Shown here: positions 5,638 through 12,427 of the stretch, piece after piece | Numbering within the stretch: the first letter of the stretch is position 1 | Layout: every line of letters begins with the position of its first letter | Assembly (NCBI GenBank): GCA_038245795.1 | Contig: JBBRSC010000079.1 | Span: 1 to 12,857, forward strand | Source of the DNA: JBBRSC01 sp038245795 | GTDB taxonomy: Bacteria > Actinomycetota > Acidimicrobiia > Acidimicrobiales > Microtrichaceae | Length of the DNA stretch: 12,857 nt | Reading direction: 5' to 3' | Program-made: the position numbers and the translations under genes | The notes under the pieces: generated by a model | The model's input: only the letters and a program-made list of their open reading frames with translations | Database searches by the model: none | Told to the model about the DNA's origin: nothing

Positions 5638-8337
5638 TTACACATCGACGACCACTGAGTTCCGCTGACGGAGACGTCGCCGGATGATCGCCTTCTGGAT
5701 CGAGTCCGCGACCAGCACCGCCGGCATGGCAAGCAGTGCCACGCCGAAACCGGCGAGCGTCGGCGGGCGGTGCCCGAGCACCCGTGCCAGTGGGCCGATG
5801 AAGAGGAACCCTCCGAGCATCACCACCTCAATGGCGACGGCAGCCACGAGGAGTCGATTCGAGGACCACTTCATGGCCCACACCGGATGGATCGTGCTTC
5901 GACAGGCAAACGCGGTAGCGAACTGCCCGAGGACCACCGCGGTGAACGCCGCACCGGAGGCTGCCAGCAGGACCGCGCCGGTCGGGAACGGGTCGCCCGG
6001 CCGCCAGCCAGTCGCGAAGAACACGGCGACGAACGCGGCCATCTCGACAAGTGCCTCAACCGGGCCGAGGATTCCGAAGGCCCGGATCAGCAAGGGACGA
6101 TCAAGGAGATGCCGTTGAACCGGTGGGCCATCGAGTACGTGTTTGGCGGGCGCTTCGGTTCCCAATGCGAGTGCGGGGAGCACGTCGGTCCCGATGTCGA
6201 GCGCCAATACCTGCAACACGCCGATTGCCAACGGGAAACGTCCACCCGACAGCGCCCACACCACGAAGGGCGTCAACTCCGCAACGTTGTCGGTCAGGTG
6301 ATACGTCAGGAAGCGGCGGATGTTCGAGAATGTTGCTCGGCCTTGTTCGACGGCAACGACGATGGTCGCGAAGTTGTCGTCCAACAGCACCAAATCAGCA
6401 GCGTCGCGCGCGACATCGGTCCCCGATCGACCCATGGCCACACCAATGGAGGCGGCGCGGAGTGCGGGGGCATCGTTCACCCCGTCCCCCGTCATCGCAA
6501 CGACATGACCGCGGTGCTCCAAGGCTTGAGCGATCCGGAGTTTGTCCTCGGGTTCTACCCGCGCGATCACTACGCCGTCGTGGTCGATGAGCGCGCCCAT
6601 CTCGGCATCATCTGTTGGGAGTTCGGCGCCGACCAGTACGGGTGCGTTCTCAACCAACAGACCGACTTCGGCCGCGATCGCGCGAGCGGTGGCAGGGTGG
6701 TCCCCAGTGATCATGGCGACCCGGATTCCGGCTCCCCGGCAGCGCTCGATCGCATCCCGAACCTCAGCTCGGGGCGGATCCTCGAGGGCAACGAGCCCCA
6801 GCAGGGTCAAGTTGCGCTCGGCATCGTCAGCCGTTTCGGGCGCTGACTCGCCCGCCAGCTCTCTGGTCGCAATGGCCAGGACCCGGAGTCCGCGGTCGGC
6901 AAGATCCAGCAGCGCCGTCTCGGCTCCCGGTGGGGTATCGCACAGGGGAAGCACGCTGTCCGGCGCCCCCTTGGTGAACACACGGCCGCCTACGACGACC
7001 GACATACGACGGCGTCGGGCGTCAAAGGGGAACCGGGCCGATTCAGCGGTGGCACGACGGTCGGCACCGGTGTCGGCACCAACCCGGTTCGCCAGCGCAA
7101 TGAGCGCCGCCTCCATCGGATCGCCGCGTGCGGTCCACTGGTCGTCGAGGCAGACGACTCCGCCGGACGAGCAGCGCGCCGCGACGAGGGCCAGTACGTC
7201 GAGGTCGTCTCGCGCCGTCGCGGGATGGCAGTCGATCTGGGCGGTTGGTCCATACCCCTCGCCAGTGATGACGGCGGTCCCCGAGGGCATCCATACTTCG
7301 ACGACGGTCATCTCGTTCCGGGTCAGCGTTCCAGTTTTGTCGGTGCAGATGAAGGTCGTGGATCCGAGCGTTTCCACTGCTTCGAGATGACGTACCAGAG
7401 CGTTGCTTCTCGACATTCGTTGGGCGCCAACGGCCAACGACAGAGTGATGGTCGGGAGGAGACCTTCGGGGACCAACGCCACCGTGACGCCGACGGCGAA
7501 AAGAAACCCGTTGCGCGCTGGCATGCCGAGCAGAAAGGAGACACCGAAGAAGGCCAGCCCAACGCCAACAGCGATGGCGGCGATGAGTCGGGACACCCGA
7601 ACGAGTTCCTTTCGCAGGGGGGTCGGGGCCGAGACTTGGCCGCTGGTCAGGTCCGCAATTCCAGCGAGTCGGGTGCCACCGCCGGTTGCAACAACCGTGG
7701 CCCGGCCCTCTCCCTCGACCACGAAGGAGCCAGCATGGACGACGTCGCCGGTGTCGGGGTGTTCCGGCACGCTCTCACCGGTCAGCATCGAAGCGTCAAC
7801 CGCCAACGCATTCGCCACGTCGACGTGCAGGTCGGCGGAGACCTTGTCGCCCTCGGCCAGCACGACCAGATCTCCCCTCACGAGTTGATCGGCGGAAACC
7901 TGTTGCTCGAGACCGTCCCGTACCACCGTCGCCTCACGCGGGAGGAGATCCCGCAGTTTCTCGGCAGCGTGTTCTGCTCGCCGTTCCTGGGCGAAAGCGA
8001 ACACCCCGTTGAGGACGACCACCAAGAACACGGCGATCCCGAGTTGGGGCAGGCCCGCTACGAAGGCGAGGATCCCAGCCACCCAGAAAAGCAGGGCAAA
8101 GAAGTGGACCATCTCGGCGGCGAGCTGGCGCCACGCCGGCACACGGGCCGGCGTGGGCAACAGGTTCGGCCCGTCGGTCTCGAGTCGACGGGCCGCATCG
8201 GTGGCGGACAATCCCGCAGTTTCCGATCCCGATTCATCAGGGCGGCGGACGAGCGGTGCTGCGGGGCTGGGTGATAGGGGACTCGGCGCTGCGGGGCTGG
8301 ACGCTGCGGGGCTGGACGCTGGGGGGCTGGGCGACAT
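5638..8337 (-). CDS. ctpF: P2-type cation-transporting ATPase (CtpF-like)
   Basis: This 899-aa P-type ATPase couples ATP hydrolysis to cation transport across the membrane. In order: a Ser/Pro/Ala-rich N-terminus (1-30), a cation-ATPase N-terminal domain (about 40-75), an actuator domain with TGES (186-189), TM4 PEGLLPT (290-296), phosphorylation site DKTGT (333-337), nucleotide domain with KGAPD (456-460), TGD (544-546), TGDGVNDAP (616-624), TM6 DIGTD (714-718), and a six-helix C-terminus. PEGLLPT and DIGTD resemble the Na/K-ATPase and CtpF branches rather than heavy-metal pumps, and no N-terminal CxxC metal domain is present. M. tuberculosis CtpF is a DosR-regulon member linked to calcium and sits beside a USP gene, as here. 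The ion cannot be read from sequence. The frame is open to 8478, but I chose 8337: AAGG lies just upstream and the longer version would contain the operator-like element. Confidence 0.9.
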   Translation of the reverse strand: MSPSPPASSPAASSPAAPSPLSPSPAAPLVRRPDESGSETAGLSATDAARRLETDGPNLLPTPARVPAWRQLAAEMVHFFALLFWVAGILAFVAGLPQLGIAVFLVVVLNGVFAFAQERRAEHAAEKLRDLLPREATVVRDGLEQQVSADQLVRGDLVVLAEGDKVSADLHVDVANALAVDASMLTGESVPEHPDTGDVVHAGSFVVEGEGRATVVATGGGTRLAGIADLTSGQVSAPTPLRKELVRVSRLIAAIAVGVGLAFFGVSFLLGMPARNGFLFAVGVTVALVPEGLLPTITLSLAVGAQRMSRSNALVRHLEAVETLGSTTFICTDKTGTLTRNEMTVVEVWMPSGTAVITGEGYGPTAQIDCHPATARDDLDVLALVAARCSSGGVVCLDDQWTARGDPMEAALIALANRVGADTGADRRATAESARFPFDARRRRMSVVVGGRVFTKGAPDSVLPLCDTPPGAETALLDLADRGLRVLAIATRELAGESAPETADDAERNLTLLGLVALEDPPRAEVRDAIERCRGAGIRVAMITGDHPATARAIAAEVGLLVENAPVLVGAELPTDDAEMGALIDHDGVVIARVEPEDKLRIAQALEHRGHVVAMTGDGVNDAPALRAASIGVAMGRSGTDVARDAADLVLLDDNFATIVVAVEQGRATFSNIRRFLTYHLTDNVAELTPFVVWALSGGRFPLAIGVLQVLALDIGTDVLPALALGTEAPAKHVLDGPPVQRHLLDRPLLIRAFGILGPVEALVEMAAFVAVFFATGWRPGDPFPTGAVLLAASGAAFTAVVLGQFATAFACRSTIHPVWAMKWSSNRLLVAAVAIEVVMLGGFLFIGPLARVLGHRPPTLAGFGVALLAMPAVLVADSIQKAIIRRRLRQRNSVVVDV
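8258..8332 (-). repeat. 15-bp tandem repeat encoding the Ser/Pro/Ala-rich N-terminus of the ATPase
   Basis: On the plus strand, gctgcggggctgg occurs at 8258-8270, 8288-8300 and 8303-8315, with a near copy at 8318-8330. The copies are spaced 15 bp (or 30 bp) apart, with a diverged unit near 8273. It encodes SSPAA/PSP-type units of the probably disordered ATPase N-terminus. The unit length keeps the frame, so copy number could vary between strains. Confidence 0.75.
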
Positions 8338-8436
8338 CGTGGTGACCTTGAGGGGCGGAGCGTTCCGGCTCAGCCCGATTGGCCGGGCTCCAGCCTTGCC
8401 CAGTCCCAGTCGAACACGGCGACGGAGAGAGCGACA

Positions 8437-8450
8437 GGGCACAAGGTCCC
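8437..8450 (-). promoter_or_regulatory. Candidate DosR-like box, ATPase/USP promoter
   Basis: The minus strand reads GGGACCTTGTGCCC, matching 10 of 14 positions of the mycobacterial DosR consensus core. It differs at one base from the element in the arcA/antiporter promoter, and the identity continues into the next two bases. The near-central position suits bidirectional control of the ATPase and the single-domain USP, two gene types known in the M. tuberculosis DosR regulon. Confidence 0.65.
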
Positions 8451-8483
8451 ACGCGGATTCGAGCGAACCAGGGCTCAACCGGA

Positions 8484-8501
8484 CCCGATACCGGCATCGG
8501 G
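8484..8501. promoter_or_regulatory. 18-bp near-perfect palindrome upstream of the USP gene
   Basis: CCCGAT and ATCGGG flank a centre of A-CCGG-C, so 16 of 18 positions are symmetric. It lies 46 bp before the USP start and 33 bp from the DosR-like box. It differs in sequence from that box, so it could be a second operator or an mRNA hairpin in the USP 5' leader. Confidence 0.4.
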
Positions 8502-8547
8502 GCTTTCGCCTCTACCGGGACCGCTCGTCGGAGGACAGAATCAGATC

Positions 8548-8994
8548 ATGAACCGAAGAAGTGTCGTCACGGTTGGCATCGACGGGTCCGAGGGGGCTGC
8601 CTTTGCGTTGGAGTGGGCATCGGCGGAGTCGGTGCTCCGACACGCCGAGCTGCGGGTGGTGCACGCATGGCATACCCCCTACGGCGCAACGTCGCTCTCG
8701 CTGACCGCCGAACTGTACGAGTTGCTCGAAGGGTCGGCCAAGAAGGTGCTCGACGATGCCTGCGACCAGTTGACCGCCATCGTTGGAGGACCCGTGGAGC
8801 GGATCCTCGACGACCGACCAGCGGTCGATGCGCTGCTCCACGCTGCCGCCACCTCAGATCTGTTGGTGGTCGGATCGCGCGGTCGAGGAGGATTCGTCGG
8901 GATGCTGTTGGGTTCGGTGTCCAGCGTGCTGTCGCATCATTGTCCGTGCCCACTGGTCATCGTGCCGACACCCGACGCGCCAACACCAACGTGA
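8548..8994 (+). CDS. Single-domain universal stress protein (UspA family)
   Basis: This 148-aa, one-domain USP is a typical length for the family. It has the N-terminal VGIDGSE (9-15) and the full nucleotide signature GSRG (109-112) followed after nine residues by GSVS (122-125), so it is expected to bind ATP. The C-terminus ends in a short Pro/Thr tail. A strong GGAGGA lies upstream, though the spacing to the ATG (12 nt) is longer than optimal. It diverges from the CtpF-like ATPase across a region with a DosR-like box, recalling the Rv1996-ctpF neighbourhood in M. tuberculosis. A role in energy-status signalling or persistence under hypoxia follows from family knowledge and is not shown by the sequence. 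Confidence 0.93.
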   Translation: MNRRSVVTVGIDGSEGAAFALEWASAESVLRHAELRVVHAWHTPYGATSLSLTAELYELLEGSAKKVLDDACDQLTAIVGGPVERILDDRPAVDALLHAAATSDLLVVGSRGRGGFVGMLLGSVSSVLSHHCPCPLVIVPTPDAPTPT

Positions 8995-9038
8995 AGCGCC
9001 CCGGGCTTTGCGGAGGGTCGACTGGTCTGTCCGGCCCG

Positions 9039-10559
9039 TCAGGGCTCAGATCTCGGTCTGGGTCGGCCGTCGTCGTGTCCAGTTCCTGGGCCTGCTGGGC
9101 CGCCTGCGGGTGCTGGACCAGTCGCTGCTGCTGCTGAGGCTCGCGGTGGCGGGGCGGCGGCTTTGTGGTGGCGTTGGGAGTGGACGACTCGCCCGTTCGG
9201 GGTGGTCCAACAGAAGACTTGGTTGCCGACGGCTGACATGTTCCAGCCGTTCCGGTGGGTGACGCCGTGGTGGTAGCGGCACAGCAAGGCCATGTTGTCC
9301 GGGTTGGTGTGTCCGCCGTCAGCCCAGTGGGTGACGTGGTGGGCGTCGCAGTGTTGCTGCGGTGCCGAGCAGTGGGGGAACACGCATCCCCCGTCGCGGA
9401 TATTCAACGCATGACGAAGGTCGTTGGTGACCGTCCGGTGTGTGCGAGACAGATCAAGGATCACCCCTGCGGTGGTGGTGTGCATGAATCGCCACATTGC
9501 TTCGGGCGCCAACACCCTCATGAGTTCCTCGGTGATTGGCGTGCCGTTGGCGGTGAAGGTTGCCGTCTCTGCGTGGATCACGATCGTGACGTCGGCGATC
9601 GGGTTGCGATGCTTCTTCTGCATCGCTCCCCGTGCCAGCCTTGCCATCTCCGCGAGCGCCGCTGCACGCAACTCTGATCGAGACGGCACCGCGAACTCCG
9701 CTGGATTCACGCCCACTCCGTCAGGCGCCCCACACGAACACACCATCCCGGCACCGGTGGGCTGGTGGCTCTGGTCGCCGGTGTCGTTGTCGCCGGTGTC
9801 GTTGTCGCCGGTGTCGATGTTGAGGGTGGCTGTTGACAGCGGGCACCCGGTTCGGTGGGACCGGCGGACGGTGTCGGCGTCGCGTACCGCCGTTCGAAAC
9901 AACTGGTCGGCGATCAGATCGAGGGTGCCGAGGAACGACAGTTTGTGTTCGGGGGTCAACCACACGTCGATGTGGCACATCCCGTCGGTCGTTTCAGCGG
10001 TCTTCAGCGATGACGACCGCTTGTCGGTCGGGTCGTGGGACCCGTCAACGTCGATCATCTGGCAGATAGCGATGAGTTCTCTGGACCACTGATCGAATGT
10101 GTACTGCGACGCCAACACCAACAACTCTGCTTGGATCGCAACGAGGTTGTTGACGATCCTCGGGTTCGATGCCCTCAGGACCGCCTCGATGTGGCACCAA
10201 CTGATCTGAGCTGCCTTCAGTGCCGCGTAGAGCACCGGGAACCAGGCCATCACCTGTTTCGAGTGACGGACCATCGTCTTGGACGGGCCTAACGGTTGTG
10301 CGCAGACAGCAGACACCCACGACCCGGTCCGCATGCCGTGTTCGGTGTCGGTCACACCGTCCGCGTCGAGCGCCGCAAGCACCCCAGCCCGTTCGGCGTC
10401 GAGGCGACGGCGGATACCTTCGAGCTGCACCATCCGCACACACGGGTCCGCATCCAACCCGTCGACGAGCGCCGAGATGTCAGGAGCCAACCTGGCCACA
10501 TCGAACTCGGTGGTGTGGTCGGCGTCGGGCGAGTTCGGTGGAATGGGTGAATCGAACAT
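9039..10559 (-). CDS. DUF222/HNH-endonuclease domain protein (13E12-repeat type)
   Basis: This 506-aa protein has a DUF222 region (about 20-380) followed by an HNH nuclease domain: GGCVFPHC (390-397), CDAHHVTHW (404-412), NPDN (419-422) and LCRYHHGVTH (426-435). This includes the H407/H408, N422 and H431 positions and cysteines that would bind a structural zinc. A Pro/Ala/Gly-rich tail (468-506) follows. Such proteins are multi-copy in actinobacteria (13E12 family in M. tuberculosis), have no settled function and are often treated as mobile or selfish. A 15-bp repeat gives DTGDN units at 249-262. It starts 60 bp after arcC on the same strand but has no visible Shine-Dalgarno sequence or DosR-like box. 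No terminal inverted repeats were recognised. I regard it as an insertion unrelated to arginine metabolism. Confidence 0.85.
   Translation of the reverse strand: MFDSPIPPNSPDADHTTEFDVARLAPDISALVDGLDADPCVRMVQLEGIRRRLDAERAGVLAALDADGVTDTEHGMRTGSWVSAVCAQPLGPSKTMVRHSKQVMAWFPVLYAALKAAQISWCHIEAVLRASNPRIVNNLVAIQAELLVLASQYTFDQWSRELIAICQMIDVDGSHDPTDKRSSSLKTAETTDGMCHIDVWLTPEHKLSFLGTLDLIADQLFRTAVRDADTVRRSHRTGCPLSTATLNIDTGDNDTGDNDTGDQSHQPTGAGMVCSCGAPDGVGVNPAEFAVPSRSELRAAALAEMARLARGAMQKKHRNPIADVTIVIHAETATFTANGTPITEELMRVLAPEAMWRFMHTTTAGVILDLSRTHRTVTNDLRHALNIRDGGCVFPHCSAPQQHCDAHHVTHWADGGHTNPDNMALLCRYHHGVTHRNGWNMSAVGNQVFCWTTPNGRVVHSQRHHKAAAPPPRASAAAATGPAPAGGPAGPGTGHDDGRPRPRSEP
9774..9818 (-). repeat. Three tandem 15-bp repeats inside the HNH gene
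   Basis: gtcgccggtgtcgtt occurs at 9774-9788 and 9789-9803, then at 9804-9818 with one mismatch. It encodes the acidic DTGDN units in the linker between the halves of the DUF222/HNH protein. It stays in frame, so it is a plausible copy-number-variable site. Confidence 0.85.
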
Positions 10560-10619
10560 GTGTATGAGCTTAAGGGCACCCTGTGACAGCGAATGCTCTG
10601 GATCGGCCGCGCGTGCGTC

Positions 10620-11522
10620 CTAGGGCACGATCCGGGTGCCTGCGCTCCCGGCGAGGATGCTCGCCAGATCGTCGAGTGATCCGATGATCGCCGTCCGCCC
10701 GCTCTCGTTGACAAAGCGGCACGCCGCGGAAATCTTCGGGCCCATTGACCCTGCAGCGAACGATTGAGTTCCGAGGAACTCCACCGTCACCGATCCAAAC
10801 GGATGCGCCGTGGGTGTCCCGAAGTTGGCGATAACTGCTGGTACGTCGGTCAGCAGGACGAGCAGATCGGCGTCGAGCTCCAGCGCCAACAGCGCCGCGA
10901 CGTGATCCTTGTCGACGACGGCCTCGACTCCGAACCATCGACCGTCGGCTTCGACGACCGGAATCCCGCCACCGCCGGCGCAGATCACGGTGGTGCCCGT
11001 CTGCACCAGGTCCTCGATGATCGGTGTCTCGACGACCCGGACCGGGAGCGGGCTCGGCACTACTCGACGCCAAGCATCACCGTCGGGTTTGACGACCCAG
11101 ACTCGTTCCGCAGCGAGCTGACGCGCTGTGGCCTCGGAGTAGGTGGAACCGACGAACTTGGTTGGGTCAGCGAAGGCAGGATCATCGACAGCAACGACAG
11201 TCTGGGTGATGAGCGTGACGATCCGCCCCGAGTACCCGGCAGCCGAAATCGACTGCTGGAGCCAGTACCCGATGAGCCCTTGCGTTTCGGCGACCAACGC
11301 GTCGAGCGGATACGGACGCGCCAACGATGCGTCGTTGCTGCTTTCCAAGGCCAGCAGTCCCACCTGCGGACCGTTGCCGTGGGTGATCACAACCTCGTGG
11401 GCGCTAGCGGCGGCTGCCAGGGCCGACGCGACACGCTTCACGTGGGCGACCTGCACCGCTGCATCTGGCGGTTCACCCCGTCGCAGGAGCGCGTTGCCCC
11501 CCAATGCGATGAGGACCCTCAC
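10620..11522 (-). CDS. arcC: Carbamate kinase
   Basis: This 300-aa enzyme makes ATP from carbamoyl phosphate and ADP, the energy-yielding last step of the arginine deiminase pathway. Family motifs are complete: IALGGNALLRRGE (5-17), THGNGPQVG (47-55), CAGGGGIPV (181-189), VDKDHVAALLA (203-213) and GSMGPKISA (258-266). The start is a GTG at 11522 that overlaps the upstream USP stop (GTGA), fixing the N-terminus at VRVLIALGGN; the longer open frame upstream lacks family similarity. It sits about 7.5 kb from arcA/arcB with the antiporter, ATPase, two USPs and the HNH gene in between, so the pathway is complete but split. It is probably expressed from the USP promoter upstream of 12427. Confidence 0.95.
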   Translation of the reverse strand: MRVLIALGGNALLRRGEPPDAAVQVAHVKRVASALAAAASAHEVVITHGNGPQVGLLALESSNDASLARPYPLDALVAETQGLIGYWLQQSISAAGYSGRIVTLITQTVVAVDDPAFADPTKFVGSTYSEATARQLAAERVWVVKPDGDAWRRVVPSPLPVRVVETPIIEDLVQTGTTVICAGGGGIPVVEADGRWFGVEAVVDKDHVAALLALELDADLLVLLTDVPAVIANFGTPTAHPFGSVTVEFLGTQSFAAGSMGPKISAACRFVNESGRTAIIGSLDDLASILAGSAGTRIVP

Positions 11523-12427
11523 GACATCCCCTCGGGCACCGCAATCACCGGGCACGGCGAGTGGAAGACGCATTGTTGGCTGACCGACCCCATCACGAGT
11601 CCGGCGAATCCGCCACGGCCACGAGATCCGACGACGAGCAGGGCGGCGCCCTTCGCTTCCCCGAGGAGCGCTTCTACCGCACCCATTGGAACGGAATGCT
11701 GTGTGATCATCGGGGGGTGCTCCATCCCATTGCAGGCGCCTGCAATAAGACGATCGAGCAGTTGGTCGCTCTCGCGAATCAGTTCCTCGATGATCAGCGG
11801 GCCAAAGGCTGAGCCGCCGGACGGAGCAGAATGCGGCGTCTCCCATGCGTGGACGACCACCAAGCGAGAACCCCAGCGGGCGGCCTCGATCGCAGCCCAC
11901 CGCAGCGCGTGCCGGGCACCATCGGAATCGTCGACACCGACGACAACATCACCGGATCCCGGAAGAACGTCGGGATGATGGATGATCGCCACCGGAATCG
12001 TGGCGTGATGGGTGCACCCGAGCGCCACCGACCCCAGGAGCAAACTCGCGAACCCTCCGCGGCCGCGGCTCCCGAGCACCAGGAGCGACGCATCGACACT
12101 GGCCGCCAGCAACTGTGGGATCGGGACGCCGTGAAGGACGGACGTGGTGATCTCGGGCGCTCGATCGCCCATGTCGGCCCGGACAGACGCAACCGCGTCC
12201 TGCACGATTCGTTCCCCATCTGCTTCGAACAGTGCGGGGTCGATGAAGTACCCAACGGTCGGCGCCGGCATCGAGACGACCGGCGTGGACCACACCGTGA
12301 CGATCTGCAATGCCTCATTCCGGACCGCCGCTTCCTCAGCTGCCCAACGCAAGGACGCTACGGATGATTCTGAGCCGTCAACGCCGACCACGACCGAGCC
12401 CAATGAACCAGTGAGAGAAGTGTCCAT
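11519..12427 (-). CDS. Tandem-domain universal stress protein (UspA family), coupled to carbamate kinase
   Basis: This 302-aa protein has two USP domains (about 8-150 and 158-300). Both nucleotide signatures are intact: GSRG (119-122) with GS (132-133), and GSRG (267-270) with GS (280-281), each with nine intervening residues. Both N-terminal acidic motifs are present, VGVDGSE (14-20) and VGVDDSD (163-169). The ATG at 12427 was chosen because AGGA precedes it at good spacing; the frame extends 11 codons further (to 12460) without support. The stop overlaps the arcC GTG start by four bases, so USP and carbamate kinase should be made together. A weak DosR-like box lies 36-49 bp upstream. Co-production of an ATP-binding USP with an ATP-making kinase suggests energy sensing, which is inference. 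Confidence 0.93.
   Translation of the reverse strand: MDTSLTGSLGSVVVGVDGSESSVASLRWAAEEAAVRNEALQIVTVWSTPVVSMPAPTVGYFIDPALFEADGERIVQDAVASVRADMGDRAPEITTSVLHGVPIPQLLAASVDASLLVLGSRGRGGFASLLLGSVALGCTHHATIPVAIIHHPDVLPGSGDVVVGVDDSDGARHALRWAAIEAARWGSRLVVVHAWETPHSAPSGGSAFGPLIIEELIRESDQLLDRLIAGACNGMEHPPMITQHSVPMGAVEALLGEAKGAALLVVGSRGRGGFAGLVMGSVSQQCVFHSPCPVIAVPEGMS

Larger units (their letters stand above)
8338..8547. promoter_or_regulatory. Divergent promoter region between the CtpF-like ATPase and a USP gene
   Basis: This 210-bp region separates two divergent genes and has no convincing coding content. It contains the DosR-like box at 8437-8450, roughly midway (centre about 107 bp from the ATPase ATG and 104 bp from the USP ATG), an 18-bp near-palindrome at 8484-8501 on the USP side, and a half-site GTGACCTTG at 8342-8350 that coincides with the ATPase ribosome-binding region. 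No clear -10/-35 pair was identified. Confidence 0.7.

Noticed and set aside
5770..8274. Several long plus-strand frames (358, 282 and 349 codons)
   Set aside because: All lie antisense to the P-type ATPase, whose signature motifs are continuous on the minus strand.
8338..8478. Longer ATPase start at 8478
   Set aside because: The added residues have no family similarity and would place the DosR-like box inside coding sequence; the ATG at 8337 has AAGG upstream.
9033..9046. GGCCC-gtca-GGGCT hairpin as a terminator between the USP and HNH genes
   Set aside because: The stem is only about 5 bp with a G-T pair, lacks a T-run, and overlaps the HNH stop codon.
9424..10092. Plus-strand frame of 222 codons
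   Set aside because: Antisense to the DUF222/HNH gene; no domain recognised.
10574..10587. GTCACAGGGTGCCC (minus) upstream of the HNH gene as a DosR-like box
   Set aside because: It matches 10 of 14 bases of the local element but only 6 of 14 of the known DosR core, and its centre is only about 21 bp from the start codon.
10764..11978. Plus-strand frame of 404 codons
   Set aside because: Antisense to carbamate kinase and the tandem USP, which are both complete and recognisable.
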